From Ruminococcaceae bacterium UBA866 (GTDB lineage Bacteria; Bacillota; Clostridia; Oscillospirales; Ruminococcaceae): DNA of 5,828 nt. Position 1 is the stretch's first letter; each line of letters opens with the position of its first letter. This document shows, piece by piece, positions 4,853-5,828 of the stretch. The DNA is taken from assembly GCA_002295325.1 (NCBI GenBank), contig DBGA01000054.1, forward strand, positions 56,633 through 62,460, read 5' to 3'. A program made the translations under genes and the position numbers. The notes beneath the pieces are model-generated. The model worked only from the letters and a program-made list of their open reading frames with translations. It was not told where the DNA came from and did no database searches.

Positions 4853-5296
4853 CTAAAATAACTGCAAAACATAGATTATGAGCCCGTATGCAATTGAAGT
4901 GAGGACACCATAGACGATAACTGGCCCCGCTATGATAAACATCTTCGCTCCAAGTCCTAGAACAAGCCCTTCAGACTTAAACTCAAGGGCAGGTGAACAT
5001 ACTGCATTTGAAAAGCCTGTAATTGGAACAAGCGTTCCAGCGCCACCAAGCTTTGCAATGCTATCGTAGACATTAAGTCCTGTTAAAACTGCTGCAACTA
5101 GCACTAGAGTTACAGATACAAGGGTTGATGCAACCTCAACAGTAAGTCCTTGTTTTTCATAGAAATACATTAATAGTTGCCCGATTACGCAAATAAGTCC
5201 TCCAATTACAAATGCAGAGGGTATGGTTTTATAGCTTTTAGTTTTTGGCGAGGCATTTTTCGTAAGCGCGCTATACTCATTAGGAGTAATTTTCAT
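4853..5296 (-). CDS. spoVAC: Stage V sporulation protein AC (SpoVAC)
   Basis: SpoVAC is a membrane component of the dipicolinic acid channel; the Bacillus protein behaves as a mechanosensitive channel. This copy has 147 residues, the usual length. A polar N-terminus of about 24 residues precedes hydrophobic segments at about 26-46 and 55-75. The Gly-rich loop GGAGTLVPITGFSNAVCSPA (84-103) follows, then segments at about 111-128 and 130-145. The loop and the GGLICVIGQLL motif (32-42) are shared with SpoVAE, showing common ancestry. The ATG has GGAGG upstream at about 9 nt. It is the first gene of the operon: spoVAD begins 12 nt after its TAG. A sigma-G-like promoter lies 35 bp upstream. Bacillus has additional genes (spoVAA, AB, AEA, AF) that are not seen here, as expected for clostridia. 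Confidence 0.96.
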   Translation of the reverse strand: MKITPNEYSALTKNASPKTKSYKTIPSAFVIGGLICVIGQLLMYFYEKQGLTVEVASTLVSVTLVLVAAVLTGLNVYDSIAKLGGAGTLVPITGFSNAVCSPALEFKSEGLVLGLGAKMFIIAGPVIVYGVLTSIAYGLIIYVLQLF

Positions 5297-5320
5297 ATAT
5301 ATTGACCTCCAAATAAAATT

Positions 5321-5345
5321 TCTTGTAGAAATATTATTTACAAGA
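5321..5345. repeat. Inverted repeat flanking the spoVA -10 element
   Basis: TCTTGTA (5321-5327) and TACAAGA (5339-5345) are perfect 7-bp arms with an 11-nt spacer that contains the -10. The right arm is also half of the palindrome ACAAG-A-CTTGT (5340-5350) in the promoter spacer. This could be a binding site for a late-sporulation regulator. AT-rich chance is possible. Confidence 0.4.
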
Positions 5346-5360
5346 CTTGTCTATATATTC
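5332..5360 (-). promoter_or_regulatory. Sigma-G-like promoter of the spoVA operon
   Basis: On the minus strand GAATA (5360-5356) and AATAATA (5338-5332) are 17 bp apart, matching the sigma-G pattern apart from A for C at the first -10 position. The -10 ends 35 bp before the spoVAC start. spoVA operons are known to be sigma-G dependent, which strengthens the reading. Confidence 0.65.
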
Positions 5361-5362
5361 TA

Positions 5363-5382
5363 GCATTAACTGTATTTAATGC
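5363..5382. repeat. Inverted repeat just upstream of the spoVA -35
   Basis: GCATTAA (5363-5369) and TTAATGC (5376-5382) are perfect 7-bp arms around CTGTAT. The repeat ends two bases from the -35 of the spoVAC promoter candidate and lies in the region shared with the divergent holin gene. Operator or chance; no T tract suggests a terminator. Confidence 0.35.
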
Positions 5383-5416
5383 ATATTATGTATTGCCTAG
5401 ATTTATTGTTTTTTAA

Positions 5417-5438
5417 AGTTGCACGTTTTAAGGCAACT
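5417..5438. repeat. Inverted repeat in the holin gene leader/promoter region
   Basis: AGTTGC (5417-5422) and GCAACT (5433-5438) are 6-bp arms with a 10-nt spacer. TTGCAC within the left arm could serve as a -35, with TAAAGA 17 bp further on, but that -10 is poor. I cannot settle the promoter of the holin gene. Confidence 0.25.
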
Positions 5439-5491
5439 GTCTAAAGAAAAATCGCTATAAGTAGAGGAGTAAAAAACAGGAGGTTTAATTT

Positions 5492-5828
5492 ATGCAAGAA
5501 ACATTAATTTATATAAAGGCTGTGGTTGCTGGAATTTTAGGATTTATCGCTGCAAAGCTCGGTATGCTCTCGCCACTACTTGTAATTTTAGCAATCGCTA
5601 TGGCTCTTGACTATATTTCTGGAGTGATTGCAGCAGCAAACTCTGGTAAGCTTAACTCGAAAAAAGGTTTATTGGGCATATTAAAAAAACTTGGCTATTG
5701 CATTACTGTGGCTGTGGCGCTAATCACAGATCAATTGATTATTACTGTGGGCTCTCAGTTTGTTCAAACATCAATTGTTTCACTTTTTGGTATGCTTACA
5801 ATAGTATGGTTGACGTTAAATGAATTGA
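5492..5828 (+). CDS. Phage-type holin family protein (holin_4), partial
   Basis: The ATG at 5492 follows ACAGGAGG with about 8 nt spacing, an excellent ribosome binding site. The frame is open for 112 codons to the window end, so the C-terminus is missing. Family members run to about 130-140 residues. Residues 29-50 (LLVILAIAMALDYISGVIAA) contain the diagnostic LDYxxGVIAA of the holin_4/toxin-secretion holin family. The basic loop SGKLNSKKGLLGILKKLGY (51-69) and later hydrophobic segments at about 70-88 and 93-108, ending LTLNEL, also fit. Holins make membrane pores that release endolysins or toxins. No phage structural gene is visible, so this may be a domesticated chromosomal copy, possibly paired with an amidase downstream. 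It diverges from spoVAC across a 195-bp gap. Confidence 0.88.
   Translation, partial: MQETLIYIKAVVAGILGFIAAKLGMLSPLLVILAIAMALDYISGVIAAANSGKLNSKKGLLGILKKLGYCITVAVALITDQLIITVGSQFVQTSIVSLFGMLTIVWLTLNEL

Noticed and set aside
5381..5412. CATAATA (minus) and CATATTA (plus) as further sigma-G -10 boxes
   Set aside because: Both fit the -10 pattern, but neither has a matching -35 at 17 or 18 bp.

Overview
The window is AT-rich DNA that looks like the chromosome of an endospore-forming, low-GC Gram-positive bacterium, most likely in class Clostridia. The main reason is a compact three-gene spoVAC-spoVAD-spoVAE cluster, the arrangement usual in clostridia, preceded by a promoter-like sequence of the forespore sigma-G type. 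Strong AGGAGG-like ribosome binding sites, a PadR/DUF2812 pair and a holin_4-type gene fit the same group. I see no rRNA, tRNA, CRISPR array, insertion sequence or recognisable riboswitch.

Layout. Positions 1-798 (minus) hold most of a DUF2935 protein whose C-terminus lies outside the window. Positions 799-1000 carry no gene but contain a strong plus-strand terminator with no obvious plus-strand gene before it. Three separately transcribed minus-strand genes follow: a 67-aa small protein (1032-1235), a 65-aa helical protein (1376-1573) with a sigma-G-like promoter, and a 137-aa two-helix membrane protein with a C-terminal zinc ribbon and a GTG start (1763-2176). Divergent from these is a plus-strand operon of a PadR-type repressor and a DUF2812 membrane protein (2415-3304). 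It is driven by a perfect TTGACA-N17-TATAAT promoter with an inverted repeat over the -10 and a related repeat in the leader. A bidirectional terminator (3320-3356) separates it from the convergent spoVA operon (5296 back to 3359, minus). A holin-family gene (5492 onward, plus) diverges from spoVA and runs off the window end.

How the genes work together. SpoVAC, SpoVAD and SpoVAE should act in the spore inner membrane in dipicolinic acid uptake during sporulation and release in germination. The 65-aa gene has a promoter of the same form (GAATA-N17-AATAnTA) as spoVAC, so it may be a forespore protein. PadR probably represses its own operon and thereby controls the DUF2812 protein, whose signal is unknown. 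The points most worth a second look are the shared sigma-G-like promoters, the odd translation start of spoVAE (a Shine-Dalgarno 17 nt away with a small hairpin and a duplicated decamer between), the repeated PadR operator, and the terminator at 947-975 that has no assigned gene.
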